From Cryptomeria japonica (Eukaryota > Streptophyta > Pinopsida > Cupressales > Cupressaceae), in the NCBI RefSeq assembly GCF_030272615.1, contig NC_081414.1:235827733-235891732 (forward strand): DNA of 64,000 nt. The letters are read 5' to 3'. Under the pieces are notes generated by a model, which saw only the letters and a program-made list of their open reading frames with translations, was not told the origin of the DNA and made no database searches. Made by a program: the position numbers and the translations under genes. Positions 24,070 to 33,525 of this stretch are shown here, piece by piece. Position 1 is the first letter of the stretch. Each line of letters begins with the position of its first letter.

Positions 24070-26150
24070 TCGCCCTGGACCTTGGCCAAGGACAGGACCT
24101 ATTTGGGATTTTCGCCCTGGACTCTCTGGAAGGGTCAAGAGCGAAATTCTTGTTTAAGCTCGAATTCCATCATTTTATTGGTTCAAAATTCCTCCAAGAC
24201 AAGCATATGCCATCTTTCTCTTATCCAAAGCCTAGGAATCCATGTTTTGACCTTCATCATGAGCAAGTTAGGTAAAATTGAGAATTTTGCCCTGGACCCT
24301 TAGGAAGGGTCAGGAGCGAATTTCTTCCCTTAGCTCAAGATACTCATTTTTTTCACTCACAATCCCCTCCAAGGCATGCTTGTGGCAATCTTTAAGCCCA
24401 ATCTACCTTGATCACGATCTTGGCCTAGCACAAATTTGAAAGAAAAAGGGACATTTTTGTGAATTTCGCCCTAAACCCTCTGGAAGGGTTAGGAGCAAAT
24501 TTCTAGTTTTAGGCTTGATCTTAAACTTCCTTTACCTCAAATCATCTTGCAAGGCAAGAATGCCTCACTCCACCTTCAACCATGCCACAAGAATCAATGT
24601 TTTGGCCTCACCCAAGGAGAAAATGGTGGATTTGAAGAATTTCGCTCTGGACCCTTTGGAAGGGTCAGGAGCTAAATTCATGTTTTGCTTATTTTCCCTC
24701 ACTCAACTCCATTCCTCTCACTTTGCCTCTCACCTCTGGATCTATCTCTCAACTTGCTTGACAACATTTACTTGGCCTCAAAAAATGGCTAAAAGGAGAA
24801 TTTCGCTAAAAAACATGGCTAGGGACAAGACCTATAAGGGATTTTGCCCTGGACCCTCAGGAAGGGTCAAGAGTGAAATCCTTGTCCAAGCTTAGAATCT
24901 TCATTTTTGGAGGCAACAATCCATTCAAGGGCAATCCTAGGGGCATCCCCCAACTTTTCCCACCTTGGTCTAGGCTTAGCTTGGCATAAAAATGAAAGGA
25001 AAAGGGTGTTTTAAGGAATTTTGCTCTGGACCCTTTGGAAGGGTTAGGAGCGAATTTCTTATTTTGAGCTTATTCCTTCATTACACTCACTTCAATTCAT
25101 CTTCGAAGGCAAGCTCACGCCACCTCACACCCATCCAAGCCATAAAAACCAAAGACTTGACTTGCTTTGAAGGGAAAATAGGTGATTTTAAGAATTTCGC
25201 TCTGGACCCTTTGGAAGGGTCAGGAGCGAAATTCATGTTTTTGCTCAATTCCTTCAAGTTTGAAGATCACCAACAAGTCAAAGTTATGCCTAAAGACATC
25301 TCCCATCTTAATTTACCCTAGCCCATACTTGACTTAGCATAAAATTGAGAGAAAAGAGTGGTTATGTGAAATTTCGCCCTAGACCCTTTGGAAGGGTTAG
25401 GAGCGAATTTCCCCCTCTAGGACAAAATCTCCTCCTTTTGTTGCTTTCAATCATTCCCCAAGGCAAGAACATGTCAAAGTCTTTCTAACCATGCCACAAA
25501 ACTCAAGAATTTGACCATCTCCAAGAAGAAAATATGAGTTTCCAAGAATTTCGCTCTGGACCCTTTGGAAGGGTTAGGAGCGAAATTCTAGTTTTAGGAC
25601 AAAATCCTTCACATTTTTACATCCCATCACTTCAAAAGGCAAAGACATGTTAATCCACTTCCAAATATGTCCAAGGAACTAGAATGTTGGTCTAAACAAG
25701 GAAGAAAATGAGGTTTATGGGGAATTTCGCTCTGGACCCTTTGGAAGGGTCAGGAGCGAAATTCCCATTCTTGGACAAAACCCTCACTTTTCAATACTTT
25801 CAATCACTTCCTTAGGCAAGAACATGACCAATTTACCCCCACCATGTCCAAGGAACAAGGATGTTAGCCCAAACAAGGGAGAAAATAGTGTCTAGGGAGA
25901 ATTTCGCTCTGAACCCTTTGGAAGGGTCAAGAGCGAAATTCACATTTAGGCTCAAATCTTGACTTCATTTCTCACATTTCTTCATCCAAACAAGTGTTTT
26001 GCCCTCAATAATGCCTGGGAATGAGTTAGTTCTAAGTTTGGGTCAAAGTAGAATGTCTTATGGAGAATTTCGCTCTGGATCCTTTGGAAGGGTCAGGAGC
26101 AAAATTGAAATTCGCTTTGGACCCTTTGGAAGGGTTAGGAGAGAAATTTG
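24070..26150 (-). repeat. Array of about 15 hairpin units, period 176-177 bp, inside GL5
   Basis: In plus reading the unit is TCGCTCTGGACCCT, TTGGA loop, AGGGTCAGGAGCGA. Starts are 24070, 24112, 24287, 24466, 24642, 24803, 24844, 25021, 25197, 25374, 25551, 25727, 25904, 26070 and 26112. Most intervals are 175-179 bases; doublets 41-42 bases apart occur at 24070/24112, 24803/24844 and 26070/26112. Spacers align with each other (CCAAGGCAAG near the middle). Frames such as 24515-24895 and 24992-25321 only reflect the repeat (NFALDPLEGSGAKF). It is the diverged counterpart of the GL2 array, with a changed base pair inside the stem. Confidence 0.9.
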
Positions 26151-26176
26151 ACATTTTGGTCTCTCCATCAGGATTC

Positions 26177-26345
26177 ATATATGGAATATAACATTCAAGT
26201 ATAAGTAAGTTATATTCCATATATACTGTCAGGATGTTTGAGAGTGGTTTCGGACCTCCAGGAGTTATAATGCAAAATCTAGTTTTTGGAGGATTCTTCA
26301 ATTTTCCAGACTTAGTCAAATTTCAGGATCAGGATGACATTCCAA
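26177..26345. repeat. Hairpin module, copy 1
   Basis: A perfect 16-base stem (ATATATGGAATATAAC at 26177-26192 with its complement at 26209-26224) and a 16-base loop are followed by a conserved tail, GGATGTTTGAGAGTGGTTTC. The same loop start, tail and a longer stem occur at 32511-32700. Confidence 0.75.
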
Positions 26346-27247
26346 ACAGCCAAATTTTGGGACATTTGAAGATCAGGATGACATTCCAGACTTCATCACT
26401 TACCAATTTGACTTAACTCAGACCTTTAAGGATGATATTCACTTACCAAGCCTCATTGACCTCCTCAAACAAGACACTGTTAGCAACAAGAGCAAAACTT
26501 TGTCCTAAGGAAGACTTTCAAAGAAACCCTAATTCTGGGGCCCCGTGGACTCACCCAAGCTCAAGTAGAGCCTGCCATCCTAGTGATCCCCTTGGCGACA
26601 CTCAAAAATGCAAAGGCTAACAGACAAAACCCTAAAAACCTAGAAAACAAACCCCAGAAAGCAAAAAAAAGTAGGGGTCCCCATTTGCAATGGGGTGATG
26701 TGTGAATACGTCACAACAGGGTCACAGGAAGTGACCTCCAGCAGTAGGTCGAGGTTCCAGGGGATAATTGATAGTACTGATGAGGCAAGGCAGGGATTTA
26801 GGGGATCATTGACAGTGACCTCACCTGCTCAATTTTGTGAGTAGTGGCACTCACCTCACTCATTCTAAGGGTCCATCATCATCAACAAAGCCTCCCCATG
26901 GTTGTTTAGGCCTCTATCTTAATGGTCTTGCATCTAATATCTCAATTCTTATGGCTGACCTCCACACTTGCACTCAACATTTCACCTCTGACCTCGAAGG
27001 CACATGGTGATGATCATCACAAATCGTTCATCACCAAGGCATTAAGAGCAAAACTGACCTCACTCCAACTCAGAGAGAGACATGACTTGATTACTTCATG
27101 ATGACCCTGGGCATCACGCCTCCTACAAGTAAAAGGTTAATAGCCAAAGACTCTACTAGATGACTCAACTAAGACAACTAACTTTAAAGGCGGAAAAAAG
27201 TGGGGGTCCTCATTTGCAATGGGGCTATGTGTGAAAGCATCACAACT

Positions 27248-27961
27248 GGAACCACTAAAGGTTGAGAGATAGAATATGTTGGGCGTTTTCCTTTGTTTTG
27301 TTATAGAATTTTGGAGGTGGAACCGCAACATATATAGGAGGAATGTTAGGAGTAGCAAGGATTCTCAGTCTGGGATGTGGTTTGATCGTTACTTGTGGGG
27401 TAGGAAGAGATACTTCTATATCCATAGAGGACGAAGGATCAATAGGGGTAGCAATCAAAGTGGAACTTGAAGGATTACCTAGGATAGGGCAGATGTCCTA
27501 TTGGCTTCAAACTTTTGGTAGGAAAGGAATAGGATATCTTGACGAGGTTTATGTGTTTGAGGTTTTTGAGGCCAAAAGTAATCAAGGGTGAAGTTCCTAT
27601 GATTAGCTAAGGGCTGGAAAAAATTATGATGTATAGTTATAACTTATCCATTGTGAGGAAAGTTCAAACACTCATGAATGGTAGAAGGGATTACCTTCAT
27701 GGAGGTGAACCGAGGATGACCCAACTTCACACGAAATTGGTCTAAGATAGGGATAATGGTAAAAGGAACATCCAAGCACTTAGAGCCAATTTCTACAAGG
27801 ATGATGGAACCTAAGGTGGGACATGTCAAACCATCATGCACCTTGAGCAAGATTTCAAATCTATCATGTGTCTTGGTATAATTGATGTGTGTAAAGATGT
27901 TCTTTTGTAATCACGTTCACCATACATACCGGATCAATAAGAACTCTTGGGAGCTTGTCTT
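27248..27961 (-). pseudogene. Gypsy (Tat/Ogre-like) protease region, part 1
   Basis: On the minus strand 27961-27930 reads LPRVLIDPVCMVNVI, the position of the retropepsin active site (usually D-[ST]-G or D-G-G; here D-P-V, so inactive). 27850-27644 reads ...LDVPFTIIP...KLGHPRFTSMKVIPSTIHECLNFP, the typical end of the Tat-type protease (ILGRPW..S.KAVPS..H..L.FP in relatives). About 350 further bases toward 27248 lie where the spacer to reverse transcriptase would be. The frame joins directly to 30182 once the insertion at 27962-30176 is removed. Confidence 0.7.
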
Positions 27962-28109
27962 TGTTGATTTTCCCAGGTTTTTATTGGATGTATTTTAAAG
28001 TATAATGTTATTCAATTTGAGAACACATAGAATTCCAAGAATGCAAGTGTCAGATTGAATCAGATATATACATTAAAATACATCCAATAAAAACCTGGGA
28101 AAATCAACA
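27962..28109 (+). repeat. 5' LTR of the chimeric element with 37-base inverted ends
   Basis: Begins TGTTGATTTTCCCAGG and ends with the exact reverse complement; the match runs about 37 bases inward from each end. A centre of about 74 bases remains. Confidence 0.85.
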
Positions 28110-28121
28110 TGGTATCAGAGC
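28110..28121 (+). other. Primer binding site (initiator Met tRNA)
   Basis: TGGTATCAGAGC directly abuts the LTR. This is the usual site of Ty1/copia elements. Confidence 0.85.
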
Positions 28122-29184
28122 TCAGGCCTGTGAAGTTTAATTTGGAGGTTGAAGAGGGTTGGAGAATTCAGTTTTTTCTAGAATTTTCAGTCTGAAATAT
28201 GCCATTGTACGGCCTTTGTTTGGCCTCAAAATGAGGACTATAATATATGGATAGAAAGATCTGTGTTTCTAGTTTTCAAATATGTTTATCTCATCAAATT
28301 TGATTCAGTTTTGTGCAAGATATGACGACTTTGGTGTAGGTCACTTGAAACCCTACCTAGGGTTAGCAGTTTTGGGAAAAATGTCATAACTTTTGTTTTA
28401 ACCGTTGGATCTGGCTATAACTCGGAGGAAATGTTTGTAAGTAGATTTTCTAACATCTCACTGAAGAGATTGGATAAATTTGGTAAATTGCAAAAGTTAT
28501 TAACGACTGTGTGGGGCAGATCATAATGAAAGTGTTGATCAAAATTATGAAAATGTTCTACATTATTCAAAGGGAATTATGATGAGAGATGATTCATGCG
28601 TGATATTTCTTATATGGGCTCACCTTATGAAAGGAAATGTTTTAAAACTTAAGATAAGTATTCTATGTTTTATTAAGGCACATAAATTATTGAGTTTGTA
28701 ATTTATGCTATAATATTGGCTAGTAAAATCTTGTATGCTTCTATCATTGGTATTTCTATTCGAGATGATTTAGTTTATGAACTATTTGTAATCTCTCTCT
28801 GACATACCTTCAGGATGAAAGCACAATAAAATTGAATTAAAGGGAGAAATAAATTGGTGCTTATAAACGAATTGATGATTGAGACCAGATGCAGAGGGAG
28901 TTTGACATTTCAAAAGAGGACAAGAGGTTGATACAAGAACTTGAGCTTCAGAGGGAGCAGATGGTTCAGTCAACTTGTGACAATTTCGATCATAGTGATT
29001 GAGAAGGATTTTCACTATTGAAGGTGAAACACTTATGAGGTAAAACTTGATTCAATTGATTATTATACTAATGAAATCATTTAATGCCTTATGGGCCTTG
29101 TGTAAATCATAAGGAAGTGATGACTTCCAAATGATTTCCACTTGTATTTTTGAGGTTATTGGAAGGTGACGATCTTACAATAAC
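28122..29184. other. Non-coding interior of the chimeric element
   Basis: I see no open frame of note and no gag, protease, integrase or reverse transcriptase motif. GGGCCTT and AAGGTGACGATCTTACAAT near 29090-29180 match the start of the 3' domain of the full-length copia element (minus strand, about 43.9-43.8 kb). Confidence 0.5.
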
Positions 29185-29690
29185 TTGAGCTTGTGGATAG
29201 AATCGCCGACAGAGGCAATCCACATGAGAGCTCGTGGATAGAATCGCCGACTGAGGCAATCCACGTCAGAGCTGGTGGATAGAATCGTCGACTGAGGCAA
29301 TCCACGTGAGAGCTCATGGATAGAATCGCCGACTGAGGCAATCCACATGAGAGCTTATGGATAGAATCGCCGACTGAGACAATCCACGTGAGAGCTTATG
29401 GATAGAATCGTCGACTGAGACAATCCACGTGAGAGCTCATGGATAGAATCGCCGACTGAGGCAATCCACACAAGAGCTTATGGATAGAATCGCTGACAGA
29501 GGCAATCCGCGCAAGAGCTTGTGGATAGAATCGCCGATTGAGGCAATCCACGTGAGAGCTCATGGATAGAATCGCCGACTGAGGCAATCCACGTGAGAGC
29601 TTATGGATAGAATCGCCGACAGAGGCAATCCACGCAAGAGCTTGTGAATAGAATCGCCGACGGAGGCAAATTCACACCTTGAGACTATGG
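29185..29690 (+). repeat. Twelve 41-bp tandem repeats, each a potential hairpin
   Basis: Unit starts (GTGGATAGAATCGCCGAC) lie exactly 41 bases apart from 29193 to 29644. Each unit has GTGGAT or ATGGAT, an 18-20 base loop, and ATCCAC. In the last unit both arms changed together (TGTGAAT with ATTCACA). Minus-strand frames 29156-29341 and 29396-29587 are only repeat translations. Confidence 0.9.
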
Positions 29691-29997
29691 TCCCCTGTGA
29701 TGAGTATCATATGGTTGATACAAATACTCCCAATATCATGAGATGATATTTTTGAGTTATGGTGAATATCATGTGCCTTGATATTCTTGTTTATACCATA
29801 CTTCCTGATATCATAGTGAGATAATATTTTCTCTATTCCATAATTAATCTAGACTTAATGCATTTGCATTGATTTTATCTTCCCTAGCCAAGAGGGAGTG
29901 TTAATTATGTTTTGTGTAGCTATGGTGAGGGCCATAAGTGTTGACATGGGAGATCACTACACATTCTGTCTGATCATCCTCCCTAGCTAAGAGGGAG

Positions 29998-30176
29998 TGT
30001 TAATGTTTGTAGCTTCAGTCGAATGATCATTTAGAATACATATAATATATGATGATTAATAATAATATATTATTATCTTATATTATATTATTATTAATCA
30101 TATAAAATTTAATATTCAATATTAATCTATTATATTATTCTAAATGATCATTCGACTAAAGCTACAAACATTAACA
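29998..30176 (+). repeat. 3' LTR of the chimeric element with long inverted ends
   Basis: Starts TGTTAATGTTTGTAGCTT and ends AAGCTACAAACATTAACA; about 40 bases at each end are near-perfect inverted copies around a centre made almost only of A and T. The polypurine-plus-start sequence (TAGCYAAGAGGGAGTGTTAAT) also occurs about 100 bases earlier (29885-29905), so there are two candidate 3' LTR starts. Confidence 0.75.
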
Positions 30177-30181
30177 GTCTT

Positions 30182-31672
30182 TGATTTTCATAGTAATGTA
30201 TAATGGACCATCAGGTACTTTTATGATTCACTTGAGGGAAATATGATATTAGGTTCACACCAAAGCTTAAGTTTGTCTTGGTCTATTAAGTTCACACATT
30301 GTTTTGATCAAGCACTTCATTAGTGGCTATATAACGATCATCTTTAAGCTCAACAACATTTGTGGAATGGGAAGGCAAAGGATTGGGAAAGATTTATAAG
30401 TTTTGATTAGGTGGTGCTACAGATTTATTCCCTTTATCGTTCACACCATCCACCACAATAACATTAAAGTCGGTGGGGTCTTGAATTTCATTTTTCAGAT
30501 GCCTAGATGTTTGTGTCATGTTTGGGTTGACGATGATATTGACAATAGGCTTTTGAGTGAAAGGAAGGAGGTAGAGGTTTAAAGGTATCGATGGGATGAA
30601 CAAGGGGAAGCTTAATCAAGTTGTTGTTTATCAATTGGAGCATAATGGAGTGCAAGGACTTAGAAAGAGGTATGAGGATGTGATTCTTGAATGGTTTAGA
30701 AGAAAAGTGAGATAAAATAGAGGGTGTTATGGCTGCAATTTGAGTGTCATTGTTGTTGGAAGAATTGTTGTTGTTGATCTGAATTAGTTTTTGTTTTGTT
30801 TTCTAAAGCATTGGTATGGTTGATGAGCATCTTCAATCTTATCAACTGGAGTCAAAGATGAAGAAGCTTCATATTGACTAACCTGAAGTTGATATTGACA
30901 CAGTGTTGTGCACAAGTGTGTGAAAGATGGGTATTGCAAAAGTAAATCTTTTATCTAATATTATGTTGCAAGTTATCAATAAACACTCTTCAAATAGCAG
31001 CATGAAAAATAGAATAAGAAATTTGTGAATACAGATGTTGATATCTACCAATAAAATTAGTCAATTTTTCTTAGTACCTTGTTTGCAATGCAATAAATCA
31101 ATCAAAGTAACTTGTGGCCCAATGTTGTTTTGAAAATGTTGCAAGAATGCATCTACCAATTGCTAAAAAGTAACAATTGAATAACTAGGCAAGGAGCAAA
31201 ACCACTCCAAAAACAATATCTCTTAAGGATCAAGGGAAAAGTTTTGCAAAATGTTTGTGGTCATAGGAGAAGTCACTACATAAAGCAGAATTTTTTTCAA
31301 ATGAGTATGGGTGTCACCTTTTCCATTGTATTTCTCCAAGTGAGGGACCTTAATGTTTTGTGGGATTGGGGTACGAAGGTCTCAATGGAAAGTGGGCTAC
31401 TTGCGGTATATGAAGGGATAGTGGATTGGGATTGGGTTATGTTAATTGTTGTTGTAACTATGAAACATCTTGCAACAAATGGTTTATAGTACACTCGGTG
31501 GATGAACTAGTTTGGGAAAAGTTTGATTGTCATGGAGGATTTGAAGGTATGGTGTGGTAGGTAGGTGGAACATTGTGGCAAGTGGGTGGAAGAGATGGTT
31601 GATGCATGTTTTGAGAAACAAAAGGGAGATTGTTTGAAGGTGGAACATTAGCATATTGATTAATAGGAATTC
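30182..31672 (-). pseudogene. Gypsy (Tat/Ogre-like) gag relic
   Basis: On the minus strand 31670-31490 is a Pro/Gln/Asn-rich start. 31250-30900 reads, in successive frames, DHKHFAKLFPL.L, EWFCSLPSYSI, QLVDAFLQHFQNNIGPQVTL, LHCKQGT and FIGRYQHLYSQISY, the retrotransposon gag domain of Tat-type elements. Stops and frameshifts are frequent. 30603-30394 continues toward the protease, which resumes at 27961 beyond the chimeric insertion. It directly follows a GL-type LTR, which ties the GL family to Ty3/gypsy. A binding site and leader are missing at the junction, so a deletion is likely there. Confidence 0.7.
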
Positions 31673-32311
31673 ATATAGAATAAAATACACTAAGTATTCT
31701 ATCCTCTCTTGAATAAGGAAACCTCAAATGCTGAAAATATGATCAAAGGTTACCCCAAGGTTCCTATTGTCAGGTCTTGATGCAATGGATAGTCATAGTG
31801 AAGTGATGTGATTTGCCATTTACACAAAGGGACTTACGATTTACACTTCTACAAAGCAGCTGGAACTTTGAATATTTGTTATGGCGATCTTGGTGATGCT
31901 TTCCTCCTAAACTAACTCGAACTCTTCAAAGAAAAGGACAAGGGTTAGAGAAACTAAGCTAAGAACCTATGAACGATGATGATAATGGATAGTGTTTTAG
32001 ATAGACAAATTCTTTATGGAACTACTTTCTACTTAACTAGAGATAGCTCACAACGACATAGAGTCCAATCTTCAAAGGTAGTGCAAGATTTTCATATTGT
32101 AAACAATTATCCAAATACCCAATGTTGGCGCAATCTAAATGAACATCTACAATCAAACTTTTGCCACAATAAGGTTTGGACTAACCATGCAAAATAATTT
32201 GCAATCAACAAACTACAAATGGTATGAACCAAGGAATCTCTCAAATGTCTTCACATTTCACCTTTAAAATCAATGAACTTCAACTAAATATTGAGAAGTA
32301 GAAACCACGCA

Positions 32312-33314
32312 TGGACTACTCGTAAAAAATTCGGTGAGTTTTGTTTTCAAAAACTCGTGAGTTTTTGGCTTAGAAGAGTAATTTCGCCATTTACTCACCA
32401 CAAAAATTTCTCGAGTACAAAAACTCGGCTGCATAAAAAAAGAGGCCCAAACACAAATTTTTTTTTTCTAATTCTTTTTTTTCAAGTTAGTCTCATTCTC
32501 TTCATTAGAATATATACATGAAATATAACATTCAAGTATAAGTCACATTTCAACATGTCTTTTTCCCTTTTAAGTTATATTTCATGTATATATTGGCAGG
32601 ATGTTTGAGAGTGGTTTCAAATCTCTAGGAGTTGTAATGCAAATTCTAGGTTTTAGATCTTCTATATTTTCAAACTTAGTCAAATTTCAGTAATCAGTAG
32701 GCTCCTATCAGCATTCTCTAGCTCTCTCTATCTCACTCACTTTATCTTCCCCTAATTCTAGACCTATCTATCTCCCTATCACTCTTCTTCTATCCCCTCT
32801 CTGTACCACTCTCTCCTCTCTCCCCGAAGATCTAAACCTATCTCTCTACCCCTCTCTCTCTCACCCTCGGATCCCCGTGAGGCGTGCTACCCTCAACCTC
32901 ATTTTGGTGAGGTGGAGGAGCCACATTGGACTTCTAGGACTAGACCCTTTAGTTCTATCTCTCACCTAGTTTTCACTAGAGCTGGGAAGAGGAAGATCTA
33001 AAATCTTTTGATGTAGTATTTACTTTTAGTTTTACAAAAACAATTTGCTATTTCATTTTGTTTCAGTCTATCAGCCATCAGCATTCCACAAGAGGATGCA
33101 ATTTTGTACCCAATTTGCATTTAAATTAATCAAATATATCTAGACTCAGCTTGTTTCTTCCGTGTACTCATTTATTGACTCATTGGATGCATCTCCTGAC
33201 TGAATTTTGCAAAAAAAAATGCATTTCTTATTAAATTTAAGCAAATTTTTAAGTTGCCGAGTTTTTCTTTTGGGCCTTGGAGAGTTTTTGTTTTTGTTGA
33301 GTAGTTCAACTATG
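32312..33314. mobile_element. About 1-kb insertion in GL6 with an imperfect 14-bp duplication
   Basis: Comparison with other GL leaders shows that GTAGAAACCATGCA was the target. It now appears as GTAGAAACCACGCA (32298-32311) and GTAGAAATGATGCA (33315-33328). The insert begins TGGACTACTCGTAAAAA and, inverted, ends TTGAACTACTCAACAAAAA a few bases in. ACTCG and GAGTTTT words cluster at both ends. It contains the second copy of the hairpin module and a CT-rich run (32710-32870). There is no coding capacity and the class is unknown. Confidence 0.55.
32511..32700. repeat. Hairpin module, copy 2
   Basis: A perfect 19-base stem (TATATACATGAAATATAAC at 32511-32529 with its complement at 32574-32592) encloses a 44-base loop starting ATTCAAGTATAAGT, as in copy 1. 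The same tail, GGATGTTTGAGAGTGGTTTC, follows. Confidence 0.75.
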
Positions 33315-33447
33315 GTAGAAATGATGCAAAATGTTGAAACTTCATACAAATCTTCACCATATATTTAATGAAAATTATGTATTTATTTCAGCATAGTCTC
33401 GACAACAATTTCTAATTTCCTCCGTTTACAAATGAAAAAGCCAAGTC

Positions 33448-33525
33448 TTTTTATAGACTTCCAATTACAAATCAAGGGCCTAGATTGATCCTAATCGACA
33501 GCCAAGATTAAACAATAAAACCCTA
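33448..33525 (-). promoter_or_regulatory. GL6 LTR promoter, decayed
   Basis: TCTATAAAAAG on the minus strand at 33448-33458; AAACCCTA at about 33518 without its inverted partner. Confidence 0.4.

Larger units (their letters stand above)
22504..26718 (-). mobile_element. GL5: complete 4.2-kb solo LTR nested in GL4
   Basis: In plus reading it runs from TGTTGATGTGTC to ACGTCACAACA. GGGTC flanks it at 22499-22503 and 26719-26723. No internal genes are present. In minus orientation the order is start block (26718-26660), a hairpin module (26224-26177), the hairpin array (26150-24070), U3, promoter (23440-23351) and a leader of roughly 850 bases. It interrupts the hairpin array of GL4, which resumes at 26719. 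Confidence 0.92.
18798..27247 (-). mobile_element. GL4: GL-family LTR carrying two nested insertions
   Basis: On the minus strand the LTR starts near 27247 (TTGTGATGCTTTCACACATA, then CCCATTGCAAATGAGGACCCC) and ends at 18798 (...AAAAACACGTCAACA). It is the 5' LTR of the element whose ORF lies at 17.0-18.5 kb. It holds a 654-bp foldback (19628-20281) next to its TATA box and the solo LTR GL5 (22504-26718). Without these and their duplications the LTR is about 3.57 kb. The first base is uncertain because the terminal CACAACA reads CACAACT. The right flank (27248 on) is minus-strand gypsy pol sequence, into which this element probably inserted. Confidence 0.8.
27962..30176 (+). mobile_element. 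Chimeric retroelement with two different LTRs
   Basis: The left end is a 148-bp LTR (27962-28109) followed by a standard initiator-Met tRNA primer binding site, TGGTATCAGAGC. The right end is a polypurine tract (AAGAGGGAG, 29989-29997) and a 179-bp LTR (29998-30176). The two LTRs share only TGTT...AACA. The same target duplication, GTCTT, is found at 27957-27961 and 30177-30181, and the gypsy protease frame reads through when one GTCTT and the insert are taken out. No gag or pol frame is present. It holds a 41-bp repeat array (29185-29690) and a set of ATCA/TGAT hairpins (29700-29790). Confidence 0.8.

Noticed and set aside
24515-25321. Frames repeating NFALDPLEGSGAKF-like peptides, and the APVPQSGTRAKF-like peptides at 5545-6571
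   Set aside because: They coincide with the hairpin units; spacers do not keep the frame from unit to unit and similar peptides appear on both strands because the units are palindromic.
5241-26150. CRISPR-like array (regular repeats with unique spacers)
   Set aside because: Repeats lie inside plant LTRs with TG/CA ends and duplications; spacers of 130-140 bases are related to each other, and there are no cas genes.
13898-27247. GL3 and GL4 as the two LTRs of one element
   Set aside because: Expected equal target duplications are not found (GGTCT beside GL3, GGAAC beside GL4), and GL3 lacks the array. The idea is possible but unsupported.
29156-29587. Minus-strand repeat protein (LSRRFYP... 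units)
   Set aside because: Translation of the 41-bp repeats, which are not a multiple of three; the frame shifts at each unit, and the host element has no coding signal.
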